Part shown: positions 8,668 to 17,032 of the stretch, piece after piece
Position numbering within the stretch: the first letter of the stretch is position 1
Layout: every line of letters begins with the position of its first letter
Source of the DNA: Candidatus Rokuibacteriota bacterium
GTDB taxonomy: Bacteria > Methylomirabilota > Methylomirabilia > Rokubacteriales > CSP1-6
Length of the DNA: 64,000 nucleotides
NCBI GenBank assembly: GCA_016866775.1
Contig: VGLJ01000007.1
Coordinates: 1-64,000 of the forward strand
Reading direction: 5' to 3'
Position numbers and translations under genes: made by a program
Notes under the pieces: generated by a model
What the model was told of the DNA's origin: nothing
The model's input: only the letters and a program-made list of their open reading frames with translations
Database searches by the model: none

Positions 8668-9096
8668 TCAGCTCGCGGCGTTCGTGTAGTAGGTCGTGAG
8701 GAGGCGGCGGTCGGAGTGGTAGCGGAGGCGGTTCAACGCCTCGTCGCGGTCGGCCCACGCCACCTCGTCGACCTCGTGGTCGTGGTCGCCTTCCTTCTCG
8801 ACGGGACGCATGAGGAACCAGCGGACGGTCTTTTGGATGCGCGCGCCCCCCCGCTGGAACCAGTACGTCACCGCCTCCAGCTCGCGGACCGGCTCGCAGC
8901 GCCAGCCGGTCTCCTCGCGCACTTCGCGCAGCGCCGCCTGCTCGCTCGTCTCGCCGGTCATCAGCGTGCCCTTGGGCAGGGTCCACACGGGACGATTGCG
9001 GAGATCGCGCGCCCGGATGAGGAGAACCCGGCCCTCGTCGTCGACCACGAGGCCGCCGGCGGAGAACTCGAAGATGGGACGACGCTCTGCCATCAC
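8668..9096 (-). CDS. Nudix hydrolase
   Basis: 142 residues. The Nudix box is clear at about residues 44-66: G-x5-E-x7-R-E-V-R-E-E-T-G-W (GTLMTGETSEQAALREVREE). The lead-in SAGGLVVDDEGRVLLIRARD and the VWTLPKGTL strand resemble the Ap4A/MutT-like subgroup. It would cleave a nucleoside diphosphate linked to another moiety, using divalent metal held by the box glutamates. Translation begins at GTG 9096 or the ATG directly after it at 9093. It is divergent from the helicase gene. Confidence 0.9.
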   Translation of the reverse strand: MMAERRPIFEFSAGGLVVDDEGRVLLIRARDLRNRPVWTLPKGTLMTGETSEQAALREVREETGWRCEPVRELEAVTYWFQRGGARIQKTVRWFLMRPVEKEGDHDHEVDEVAWADRDEALNRLRYHSDRRLLTTYYTNAAS

Positions 9097-9139
9097 GACA
9101 TGATACGACTGGTTGGAACCCGGGCCCTCGGGTCATCGC

Positions 9140-10795
9140 ATGCGAGACGACCTGCTCGCGCACTTCCCACCCGGCGCGATCCCGCGTCCCGAGCAGGTCC
9201 GTCTCCTGGACGGGCTCGACGAGGCGCTCACCGATCTCCCCGCCGAGGGCGAGGGCCCGCGCGTCGTCCTGATCGAAGCGCCCCCGGGCGTCGGCAAGAG
9301 CCACCTCGCGATGACGCTCGCGCGCTGGAGCGGGGACGCATACCTCCTCACGTCCCAGAAGCTGCTCCAGGGCCAGTACGAGCGCGAGTTCGGCGACGCG
9401 CTGCAGCTCGTGAAGGGCCGCGAGAACTACCTGTGCGAGCGGGTGCCGCCGCCGGCGCGGGCGACGACCGCGCAGGGCCTCTGCCGGCGGCCGCGCGGCC
9501 CGCTCTGCCAGTGCCCGTACGCGCGCGCAAAGCTGGCCGCCCTCAACGGACCGATCTTCTGCACGAACACCGCGTACTTCCTCACGCTCCGCCAGTGGCA
9601 GCGCGAGCAGCTCCGGCGCCGCCGGCTGCTGATCGTCGACGAGGCGCACAACCTCGAAGCCCAGCTCGTCCGCGTCTTCACGGTGAGCTTCGCGCCCGAT
9701 CAGATGAAGGCCTGGTTCGGCGGACCGCTGCCACGCTTCGCGTCGGCGGGGGAGTACCGGATCCTCTTCGAGGAGCAGCTCGCGCGGCTCGAGGCGGAGC
9801 TCTCGCTCATCGACAGCCGGCTCGAGAGCCTGCGCCCGCCGGGCTTCGGCGCCGAAGACCTGCTCACCTATCCCCTGACCGCCGAGGAGCAGGAGCTGCT
9901 CGCCCAGCGCGATCTCCTCGATGGCGCGCTCGCACGCATGCACGTCTTCCTCGACGCCGCCGACACGGAGTGGGTCGTGCGCTATCCCGACGCCGGCCTC
10001 GGCGCCACGCTCGAGCTCGCTCCGCTCACCGTCAGCGCCATGGCGCCCGCGCTGCTGTGGGATGCCGCCGACATCGTCGTGCTCTCGTCGGCGTTCCTCG
10101 GCCGCGCGGAGGTCATCGCGGGCTATTTCGGGCTGGACCCTCGGGACGTGCGGACGCTCGCGAGCCCCTCCCCGTTCCCGGTGGAGCACCGGCGCATCGA
10201 GTACCTGCCGGTCGGCATCCTGTCGAAGGCGACGCTGCCGGAGCTCGAGCCGGCGCTCTTCGAGGAAGTCGCGGCGATTCTCGGCCGCCACCGCAGCGAG
10301 AAAGGCCTCGTCCACGCCGCCTCGTACGTCGCGGCGCGGCGGCTTTTGGCGCACCTCGCCGACCACGCGCCCGAGCAGCGTCGGCGCGTGATCTTCGTCG
10401 AGTCGTCCGACGCGAAGGCGCGTGCGCTCGAGCACCATCGCGCCTCGCCGTTGCCGACGGTGCTCCTGTCGCCGGCGCTGCGGGAAGGTGTCGACCTGCC
10501 GGACGACTTCCTGCGGTTCCAGATCGTCACCAAGATGCCGTATCCCGACCTCGGCGATCCGTGGACCGCCGCGCGTCAGGCGCGCGACCCGCGGTGGTAC
10601 GCGCTCGAGACGGCGAAAGCGCTCGTCCAGGCGTACGGCCGCTCGTGCCGGAACGCGGACGATCACGGCGTCACGTACATCCTCGACGGACAGTTCGCGC
10701 GCTTCGTGCAGCGCTACCGTCCGCTGCTTCCCGCGTGGTTCCGCGAGGCCGCGGAGCCGGCGCTGCGCGCGGCGAAGGCCCGCGGGCACGCCTGA
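9140..10795 (+). CDS. DinG/XPD-type ATP-dependent DNA helicase with Fe-S cysteines
   Basis: 551 residues from the ATG at 9140 (an ATG at 9113 is also in frame, but conserved sequence begins near 9160). Walker A is APPGVGKSH and Walker B is DEAH in LLIVDEAHNLEAQ. Between them are four cysteines (ENYLCERV, GLC, PLCQCPYA) that match the XPD/DinG Fe-S cluster. Motif VI appears as QAYGRSCRNADDHG. At ~550 residues it is compact and lacks an exonuclease domain. It probably unwinds 5'-3' at damage or replication intermediates. The GNAT gene starts 10 bases downstream. Confidence 0.85.
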   Translation: MRDDLLAHFPPGAIPRPEQVRLLDGLDEALTDLPAEGEGPRVVLIEAPPGVGKSHLAMTLARWSGDAYLLTSQKLLQGQYEREFGDALQLVKGRENYLCERVPPPARATTAQGLCRRPRGPLCQCPYARAKLAALNGPIFCTNTAYFLTLRQWQREQLRRRRLLIVDEAHNLEAQLVRVFTVSFAPDQMKAWFGGPLPRFASAGEYRILFEEQLARLEAELSLIDSRLESLRPPGFGAEDLLTYPLTAEEQELLAQRDLLDGALARMHVFLDAADTEWVVRYPDAGLGATLELAPLTVSAMAPALLWDAADIVVLSSAFLGRAEVIAGYFGLDPRDVRTLASPSPFPVEHRRIEYLPVGILSKATLPELEPALFEEVAAILGRHRSEKGLVHAASYVAARRLLAHLADHAPEQRRRVIFVESSDAKARALEHHRASPLPTVLLSPALREGVDLPDDFLRFQIVTKMPYPDLGDPWTAARQARDPRWYALETAKALVQAYGRSCRNADDHGVTYILDGQFARFVQRYRPLLPAWFREAAEPALRAAKARGHA

Positions 10796-10804
10796 GGCGC
10801 GCGC

Positions 10805-11691
10805 GTGAGCGGCGAGGCCGTCGTTCGTCTCCTCGCGCCGGGCGACGAAACGCACGTCGAGGCCCTGCTCGCGCGGCACCCCGACAGCTCGCTCTTCCTC
10901 CGGCGCAACCTCGCGGCGGGTGGTGTGGTCGACCGGGAAGCGCGCTATCACGGCAGCTGGGCCGGCGCGTTCGAGACCGGGCGGCTCGTCGCGGTCGCGC
11001 AGCACACGCGCTTCGGCACCGTGCTCGTGCAGGCGCCCGTGCACGTCGGGGCCGTCGCGTCGCTCGCGGCCCGTGCGAGCGGCCGCGCCGTGAGCGGCTT
11101 CGTCGGGCCGTGGACGCAAGTGGGCGCGGCCCGCACGGCGCTCGGGCTCGACGGCGTGCCGATGCGCGTCGAGAGCCACGAAGGCCTGTACGCGCTGTCG
11201 CTCGACGCGCTGGTGGTCCCCGAGATGCTCGCGAGCGGCCGGTGGCGCTGTCGCCGCTCGAGCCGCGACGACGTGGACCTCCTCGTCGACTGGCGCGTCG
11301 CGTACACCGTCGAAGCGAATCACGAGGCCGACGATCCCCAGGTGCGCGCGTGGAGCCGCGAGGAGATCGAGACGGGTCTGGCGGAGCGCACGGGATTCGT
11401 CCTCGAGACCGACGGAGCCCGGTCGCCTACCAGCAGTTCAACGCCGCGCTGCCGGACGTGGTGCAGGTCGGCGGCGTGTGGACACCGCCGCCGTGGCGTC
11501 GCCGCGGGTACGCGCGCGCCGTCGTCGCGGGGTCGCTGCTCGCAGCGCGTGCCGAAGGCGTGCCGCGGAGCGTGCTGTTCACGGGCGAGGAGAACATCCC
11601 CGCGCAGCGCGCGTACGCGGCGATCGGCTACCGGCGCGTCGGCGACTGGGGGCTCCTGGTCCTCGCGACGCCGACGCGCCCGAAGGGCTAG
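10805..11691 (+). CDS. GNAT-family N-acetyltransferase, frameshifted
   Basis: The first ~205 residues are in one frame (VVRLLAPGDETHVEALLARHPDSSLFLRRNL...GFVLETDG). The family then continues one frame over as PVAYQQFNAALPDVVQVGGVWTPPPWRR and RGYARAVVAGSLLAARAEGV. The latter is the acetyl-CoA binding motif A (R-R-x-G-Y/G-A), followed by a typical N..AQRAYAAIGYR motif B. The break is at the C run 11418-11420; one extra C restores a single frame. The gene may thus be intact in the organism. GTG start. The stop overlaps the convergent EthD gene by 4 bases. Confidence 0.75.
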
Positions 11692-11999
11692 ACGATCTCG
11701 CTGATCTGCATTGTCGGCTGGATGTTCGTGTAGTTCGGAATGTCGGCCATGATCTCGGCGCCGTGCTGCCCCATGCCCTTCTGGAACTCGGCGAGCGAGT
11801 TGAGGTACACGTGGCCGATGCAGACGAACGGCGCCGCCGATCCGGGCGCGCCGCTCGAGAGGCCCTTGTCGACCTCCGCGCGCACGAAGCCGAAGCTCTT
11901 CAGGCGGTCGCCCACGAGCTTCATGTGCGTGTTCTTGTAGTAGTCGACGTCGAACTTCTTGCCGGCTTCGTTGGGATAGAGCACGGTCACGCGGATCAT
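11688..11999 (-). CDS. EthD-family (dimeric alpha/beta-barrel) protein
   Basis: 103 residues with the EthD pattern: IRVTVLYPNEAGKKFDVDYYKNTHMKLV at the N-terminus and a later IGHVYLNSLAEFQKGMGQHGAEIMADIPNYTN. These are small ferredoxin-like-fold dimers, some required for ethyl tert-butyl ether breakdown and many of unknown role. It is a single gene; the 134-bp spacer upstream contains a hairpin pair. Function beyond the fold is not inferable. Confidence 0.8.
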   Translation of the reverse strand: MIRVTVLYPNEAGKKFDVDYYKNTHMKLVGDRLKSFGFVRAEVDKGLSSGAPGSAAPFVCIGHVYLNSLAEFQKGMGQHGAEIMADIPNYTNIQPTMQISEIV

Positions 12000-12079
12000 G
12001 GCGGCGCCTCCTGGCGATGGAGTGGGCGCTATCCTACCGCGGCCAGCCCGTCGGCACTCGCGGAGGGCGCGGATTCACT

Positions 12080-12126
12080 CCACGCCCGGAGCGTGGGGGC
12101 TTGGGGGCCGCTCGAGGCGGCCCCCA
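12080..12126. terminator. Double hairpin (copy D of the intergenic hairpin family)
   Basis: A 6-bp stem (CCACGC 12080-12085 with GCGTGG 12091-12096) is followed by a perfect 10-bp G/C stem (12102-12111 with 12117-12126, loop TCGAG). It lies 8 bases after the stop of the YeeE/YedE gene on the minus strand and would terminate that operon. Confidence 0.55.
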
Positions 12127-12133
12127 GTGTCAA

Positions 12134-13345
12134 TCAATCGAGGCCGGCGCGGCGGCGGAGGAGAACGCCGATCGGCGTGCCGAGGAGCGCGCCGGCGAGC
12201 CAGAGCCAGCCGTGCAGGCTCGTCGATGCGATCCCGCTGAAGTACGCGCCGATGTTGCAGCCGAACGCGAGACGCGCGCCGTAGCCGAGCAGCAGTCCGC
12301 CCGCGAGCGCGATCGCGCCGCGCCGGACGGTGACGCGCCCGACGTGGAAGCGCCCGGCGAGCCCGGCGCCGAGCAGCGCGCCGAGCACGATCGCGGCGTC
12401 CATCATCGCCGTCTCGTCGGCGAACACGGACGCGGCGAGCGCGTCGGCCGGGAAGCCGTCGCTCCAGAAATCGATCGCGGCGACGTCGACGCCGAGCGCG
12501 CGCAGCGCCTTCGCGCCGGCGAGCGTGATGCCCCATGTGATCCCCCACGCGTGACCCGAGAGCACCACGACGACCGCGTTGAGTGCGGCGAGCGCGATCG
12601 CCCCGCCCGCGAGCGACCACGGGCCGTGCAGGAGACGCCGCCAGCCTCTCACCGGCGGCGCGACGGGCCGCACGTCGCCGAGCCGGCGCCGCTCCCACCG
12701 CTTCGCCACGAGCGCGATGACGCCGAACGCCGCGAGCTGGAGCGCGACCGCGGGGAGCCAGCCGAGCGCGTCACCGAGGCTGATCGGCCCGAGTGACGGC
12801 AGCCCGCGCCAGAGATCGGCGTGCAAGGTCGCGACGATCGATCCGGCGGCGAAGCCGACGAGCGCGACGATCATCGACGTGGCGCCGCCGCCGAGGTTGA
12901 AGAGGCAGCCGGACCCGCAGCCGCCCGCGAGCTGCATGCCGATGGCGAACACGGCGGCGCCGAGCAGGACGCCCACGCCGGCGGGCGCCACGGCGCCCGC
13001 GACCTCGGTGCCGAAGACCGTCCCCACGCTGAGCATCGGCGCGAAGAGCACCGTTGCGACCGCGAGCATCAGCATCTGCGCGCGCAGGCCGCGCGTGTCG
13101 CCGACGCTGGCGAACGCGCGGAACGCGGCGGTGAACCCGAACGCGGCGTGGTAGAGCACGAGGCCGAGCGCCCCGCCGACGAGGAACAGCGCCGCGTGCC
13201 GCCAGCCATACGGGCCCGCGAGGGCCGCCGCGCCCGGGAGCAGCAGCGCCAGCGCGATCGCGACGACGCGCGCCTGCACGCGCGGCGCGTACGGCGCCGT
13301 CGTCGTCGCGGGAAAGCCCGTGCGGTCCGTCGCCAGCCGGCTCAT
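12134..13345 (-). CDS. YeeE/YedE (TsuA-like) sulfur-compound membrane transporter
   Basis: 403 residues, almost all hydrophobic, about ten to twelve helices. The signature cysteine motifs AGGCGSGCLFNLGG and AFGCNIGAYFSGI match the YeeE/YedE family, whose studied member TsuA passes thiosulfate through the inner membrane using conserved cysteines. It is the last gene of a three-gene minus-strand operon (diiron protein, HugZ-like protein, transporter), with 4-base ATGA overlaps at each junction. A possible partner is the molybdoenzyme at 3.4-6.3 kb, if that enzyme handles sulfur oxyanions. Confidence 0.85.
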   Translation of the reverse strand: MSRLATDRTGFPATTTAPYAPRVQARVVAIALALLLPGAAALAGPYGWRHAALFLVGGALGLVLYHAAFGFTAAFRAFASVGDTRGLRAQMLMLAVATVLFAPMLSVGTVFGTEVAGAVAPAGVGVLLGAAVFAIGMQLAGGCGSGCLFNLGGGATSMIVALVGFAAGSIVATLHADLWRGLPSLGPISLGDALGWLPAVALQLAAFGVIALVAKRWERRRLGDVRPVAPPVRGWRRLLHGPWSLAGGAIALAALNAVVVVLSGHAWGITWGITLAGAKALRALGVDVAAIDFWSDGFPADALAASVFADETAMMDAAIVLGALLGAGLAGRFHVGRVTVRRGAIALAGGLLLGYGARLAFGCNIGAYFSGIASTSLHGWLWLAGALLGTPIGVLLRRRAGLD

Positions 13346-14130
13346 GCGCCGCCCTTCGCGCGCGCCTGCTGCAGCATCTCGATGAGGACCGTGCGGCTCT
13401 CGCCGGCCGTCGTCACCTCCCGCGGGAATGCGATCCGCACGCTGTGGCGCCGGTCGCCGTGCGTCACGCGCAGCTTGAACCCGAGCCGATCGACGCTCGT
13501 CATCACCGCCTCGTCGGCCTCGACATTGCCGAACACGCGCGCGTAGGCGACGAGCGCGTCGGCGTGGTCCTGATTCATGTGGGTGACGATGCCGCCCGCG
13601 ACGTCGGCGAGCGGATCCGGCTCGGCCGCCGCGTAGCCCGCCGCGGTCACCCAGTCCATCGCCGCGAAGCCGCCGACGAAGTACACGTCGGTGACGTCGA
13701 GCCGCCAGAACGCGAAGTCGTCGAAGTCGACCCAGTAGCGCGCGCTCTCGTGGCGCGCGAGGTACGCCGCGCGCGCGGCCGCGCGCGTGTCGGCGGCGAC
13801 CGGGCGCGCCTCGCCCATCAGCGTGACGCGTCCGGCGGCGAGCGGATCCCCCGCCCAGTCGGGCTGCGCCACCAGCAGGCTCGCGCGCGCGTCCCCCTGG
13901 AGGTTCTGCGTGTGCATCGCCATGGTGCTGATCAGCAGCAGCGGGTTACCGCGCGCGTCGACCGCGTACGGCATGATCGACGCGAAGGGGTGCCCGGGAT
14001 GGCGGCGCGAGAGCGTGGCGAGCGTGCCCGCGCGTCCGAGATGCACGAGCGTGCGCGCGCGCTCCGCGTACGTGGGCTCGGGAACGGGCGGCGTATCGGA
14101 CGGGGATGCGGGACCGGCGTGGCGGTTCAC
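13342..14130 (-). CDS. HugZ-like protein (PNPOx-type flavin/haem domain plus DUF2470)
   Basis: 262 residues. Residues ~20-165 resemble the split-barrel domain of pyridoxamine-phosphate-oxidase-like proteins (ARTLVHLGRAGTLATLS, HPFASIMPYAVDARGNPLLLIS, W.VDFDDFAFWRLDV). The C-terminal ~85 residues (GGIVTHMNQDHADALVAYAR...MTSVDRLGFKLRV) are the DUF2470 segment found in HugZ haem oxygenases and in plant glutamyl-tRNA reductase-binding proteins. Haem binding is plausible through H-x-N-Q-D-H. It overlaps both neighbours by 4 bases. Confidence 0.8.
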   Translation of the reverse strand: MNRHAGPASPSDTPPVPEPTYAERARTLVHLGRAGTLATLSRRHPGHPFASIMPYAVDARGNPLLLISTMAMHTQNLQGDARASLLVAQPDWAGDPLAAGRVTLMGEARPVAADTRAAARAAYLARHESARYWVDFDDFAFWRLDVTDVYFVGGFAAMDWVTAAGYAAAEPDPLADVAGGIVTHMNQDHADALVAYARVFGNVEADEAVMTSVDRLGFKLRVTHGDRRHSVRIAFPREVTTAGESRTVLIEMLQQARAKGGA

Positions 14131-15191
14131 AACGACGACTGCTGCCGGACGAACCGGGTGGCGTCGAACTCCTCGGCCACGCGCTGATCGTTCTCGAGCA
14201 GGGCCTGCGCGTCGACCGTCGCGAACTCGATCGCGCCCATGTCGTCGAACGCCTTTCGCACGCGCGGCCCCCAGAGCCCGATGTCCTTCACGGTCGGCAC
14301 GATGCGGCTGAAGAGCCGCTTACGGAACATCGCCATCTGCTGCGAGCTCATCGCGGCCTCGATCGCTTCCTTCACCGGTAGCCCGAGGTTCTCCCACAGC
14401 TCCTTCTGGTTGAAGCGGTCACGCATCTGGTAGCAGGCTTCGACCACGAACTCCTCGCGCTCGTCGCGCTCCGCGTCGGTGAGCTGCGGATAGTAGTCGC
14501 GCAGCGCGAGCCGGCCGAAGGCCACGTGGCGCGCCTCGTCCTGCATCACGTAGGCGTTCACCGACGCGGCGAGCCGGTTCTTCGCCTGGTCCCGGATGCG
14601 CTGGAAGGCGGCGAGCGCCAGGCCTTCGATCAGCACCTGCATGCCGAGGTACGTCATGTCCCAGCGACGGTCGGTGAGCACGACCTCGAGCAGCGCCTTC
14701 AGTCCCGGAGTGATCGGGTAGGCGAGGCCGAGCTTGTCGTGAAGGAGGCGCGCGTACGCCTCGACGTGCCGCGCCTCGTCCATGACCTGCGTGGCCGCGT
14801 AGAACTTCGCGTCGAGGTCCGGCACGGTCTGGACGATCCGGGCCGCGGCCATGAGCGCGCCCTGCTCGCCGTGCATGAACTGGGACAGCGACTGCGCCTG
14901 CTGGTGGTGACGGAGCTTGACCCGCTCTTGCTTCGTCATCCGGTCCCACAGCGCGGAGCCGAAGATCGGGATCGCGCGGTCGTCGAGCTCCTGCGGGTTC
15001 TCGGGATCGAGATCGATCGACCAGTCGATCCGCTCGGCCGCGTCCCATTGCTGCTTCTTGCCCTTGTCGTAGAGCGCCAGGAGCTTCTCGCGCTCGTCCT
15101 CGTACTCCCACGTGAACGACGTCTGGGTCTCCCCCTGGAGGGTCCACTGCGTCTGCTCGACCGGCAGCTGGTAGCGGTACATGGTCGCCAT
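14127..15191 (-). CDS. Ferritin-like diiron protein (R2/AurF-type fold)
   Basis: 354 residues. Diiron ligands are visible as two carboxylate-helix motifs: E in HGEQGALMAAARIV with DEARHVEAYARLL, then E in LIEGLALAAFQ with DEARHVAFGRLAL. This E...ExxH repeat binds two irons and activates oxygen in ribonucleotide reductase R2-like oxidases and AurF-type N-oxygenases. The substrate is unknown. A much longer open frame upstream is ignored because GAGGAG lies just before the ATG at 15191 and conservation begins there. It is the first gene of an operon with the HugZ-like and YeeE genes. Confidence 0.8.
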   Translation of the reverse strand: MATMYRYQLPVEQTQWTLQGETQTSFTWEYEDEREKLLALYDKGKKQQWDAAERIDWSIDLDPENPQELDDRAIPIFGSALWDRMTKQERVKLRHHQQAQSLSQFMHGEQGALMAAARIVQTVPDLDAKFYAATQVMDEARHVEAYARLLHDKLGLAYPITPGLKALLEVVLTDRRWDMTYLGMQVLIEGLALAAFQRIRDQAKNRLAASVNAYVMQDEARHVAFGRLALRDYYPQLTDAERDEREEFVVEACYQMRDRFNQKELWENLGLPVKEAIEAAMSSQQMAMFRKRLFSRIVPTVKDIGLWGPRVRKAFDDMGAIEFATVDAQALLENDQRVAEEFDATRFVRQQSSL

Positions 15192-15405
15192 GGCAGGTCT
15201 CCTCGACAGATGCCGGCTCTTCGCGCGTCGTGACGGCGAGATGCCGCGCAGCGGCATCCGGCGAATTATGCCACGGGCGCGCCGCAGCGCTCCCGGTCGC
15301 GCGCGCGTCGACGCGAGTTGCACCCGGCGGCGCTGGAAAAGATCGTGCCCGCTTCGCTTTGAGGCAGAATGAAGCGCGTTGCCGATTCGGCCGCCGGAGG
15401 AACGC

Positions 15406-16056
15406 ATGACCCTCAAAGAGACGCTCGACGGGATGAGAGCCGCCAGCAAGGCGCGCATTCCCCCGGAGACCCAGGCCGTCATGCAGCGAGCCATCGAGGA
15501 CGTTCGGGCCTCGGGCATCCTGGACCGCGTGGTCAAGACCGGGCAACGCGCGCCGGACTTCACGCTGCCGAACACCGAGGGGCACGAGACCAGCCTCTCG
15601 ACTCTTCTGGGCAAGGGCCCCGTGGTTCTGAGCTTCTTTCGAGGTCGCTGGTGACCGTACTGCAATGCAGAGCTGGCAGCTCTGCAGGCCGCGCTTCCGG
15701 CGATCGCCGCGACCGGCGCGAGTCTCGTGGTCATCTCGCCGCAGGTTCAACGTAGTCGACGCGAGACCGGCAACGAGCCCGCGGTGACGTTCGAGGTGCT
15801 GCGTGACCGCGGCAACGAAGTCGCGCGGCGCCACGGCATCGTCCACGAGCTCCCCGACGACCTCCGGGAGACCTACGGCAAGTTCAACATCGATCTCCCC
15901 GCGATCAACGGCGACGGCACCTGGACCCTGCCCATGCCCGCCCGCTTCGTGATCGATCGCGCGGGCATCGTACGTTCGGTGGACGCCGACCCGGACTACA
16001 CGCAGCGGCCCGAGCCCGACGCCACCGTGGCGGTGCTCCGCGGCCTGGGCGCATAG
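15406..16056 (+). CDS. Peroxiredoxin-like (AhpC/TSA) selenoprotein, Sec83
   Basis: 216 residues if the TGA at 15652-15654 is read as selenocysteine. Frame and family match continue through it: FFRGRW-U-PYCNAELAALQ, where relatives have FYRGxWCPYCNxEL. Sec83 replaces the catalytic cysteine and C86 gives a U-x-x-C redox pair. The upstream part (RAPDFTLPNTEG..SLSTLLGKGPVVLSF) and downstream part (LVVISPQ, YGKFNIDLP, ARFVIDRAGIVRS) form a complete thioredoxin fold. GGAGGAA precedes the ATG. A hairpin lies directly after the UGA. It likely reduces peroxides. It converges with the AhpD-like selenoprotein gene. Confidence 0.9.
15666..15686 (+). promoter_or_regulatory. Bacterial SECIS-like hairpin of the peroxiredoxin-like gene
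   Basis: A perfect 9-bp stem (TGCAGAGCT with AGCTCTGCA) carries a GGC loop. Exactly 20 bases lie between the UGA and the first loop base, and the loop opens with G. Both fit the bacterial SECIS rule (apical loop about 16-37 nt after UGA, G in the first two loop positions) for SelB-dependent insertion. The stem also encodes part of the conserved helix after UxxC. Confidence 0.75.
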
Positions 16057-16117
16057 GCGCGACTCCTTCGTCTTCGCGCCGGCTGCGCAGGGGTTCTTCG
16101 CCGCGCAGTCCTGAGCC

Positions 16118-16918
16118 TCACTGCGGAGGACGGATGTCCGACTCGATCTGCATGCCCTCGGAGAGCGTGTTCAAGGTCGTGTAGTGGTCGACGACGCCGA
16201 GCACCTCCAGAAGGTCCTGATCGGTATCGCCGGCGTGGCGCAGGATCTCCGCGTGGTGGTCGATCATGTACCGGCCGCGCCCGGCCATCGACACGCCGAG
16301 CGCGGTGCGCCGCTTGTCACGCGCGGAAAGGGCACCGTCGCTCATCAACGCGCGGTCCTTCCGCCAGGTCGCTTCGAGGTAGTGCGGGTTGCGCGCCAGG
16401 ATCCGCCAGAGCACCGGGACGTCGGCCACGCCGCTCGCGGTGCGCCACCATGCCGCGATCTCGTCGAGGAGCACGCGCACGGTGCCGTCGCTCTCTTTGA
16501 CCTCGATCGGCGCGATCAACGGCGAGCCTCGCGTGTCGAGGCCGAGCGCACCCGCCGTCGTCGCCATGGCTTTCGCGTGCTCCGTGACGCCCATCACCTC
16601 CGTCACGCCCGTTTCGTCGACACCGAGCCGCATCACGGCGGCGACGTGGGAGTCGATTCAGTAGTGGCACGCGTTCGCGACCGAGACGGCCGTGGCGATC
16701 AGCTCGCGCTGAAGCGGTGTGAACCGGCCACGCTGCATCAGCGCGCGCGAGCGGTTCCAGTTGGACTCGAGCAGGGCCGGCAGGTGCCCCATGCATCGCC
16801 AGATGTTCGACACGCTGGTGGCGCCGAAGACGCGCTGCTCGCGCGCGAGGATGGCGTCGAAGATCTCGCGCGTCTTCCCGGCCGCGCGGTCGGGATCGGG
16901 CAGTGGGATCGTCGTCAC
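16118..16918 (-). CDS. AhpD/carboxymuconolactone-decarboxylase-like selenoprotein, Sec87
   Basis: 266 residues if the TGA at 16660-16658 is selenocysteine. The active motif reads ANACHY-U-IDSH, so the family C-x-x-C-x3-H becomes C84-x-x-U87-x3-H91. The frame is unbroken to a stop at 16118. The protein is a tandem of two AhpD-like halves; the second keeps the helix pattern (RTALGVSMAGRGRYMIDHHAEILR) but has lost both catalytic cysteines. AhpD proteins supply electrons to peroxiredoxins, which fits the neighbour. Start ATG at 16918, divergent from the OsmC-like selenoprotein gene. Confidence 0.88.
16627..16642 (-). promoter_or_regulatory. SECIS-like hairpin of the AhpD-like gene
   Basis: GCCGC pairs with GCGGC around a six-base loop CGTGAT. 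A CAC/GTG pair outside a small internal loop extends the stem. The first loop base follows the UGA by 20 bases and the second loop base is G. This is the weakest of the three hairpins on stem length, but its position matches the other two exactly. Confidence 0.5.
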
Positions 16919-17032
16919 GACGCTCCTCCCGTCATCCCCGGCACCATATCACCGGCGCCGGGTGTATCGTCCTGATGCGAGACCTCGCGGAGGCCGCGAC
17001 GGTGGGCCGAAGGGGGCTCGGAAAGGACACGC

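Noticed and set aside
8285-11323. A ~1000-residue minus-strand frame over the Nudix/helicase/GNAT region
   Set aside because: Low-complexity Arg/Glu-rich shadow of clearly coding genes in other frames.
14127-15734. Extended 535-residue version of the diiron protein
   Set aside because: The extra N-terminus overlaps the divergent peroxiredoxin-like gene and lacks conservation; a good ribosome site precedes the ATG at 15191.
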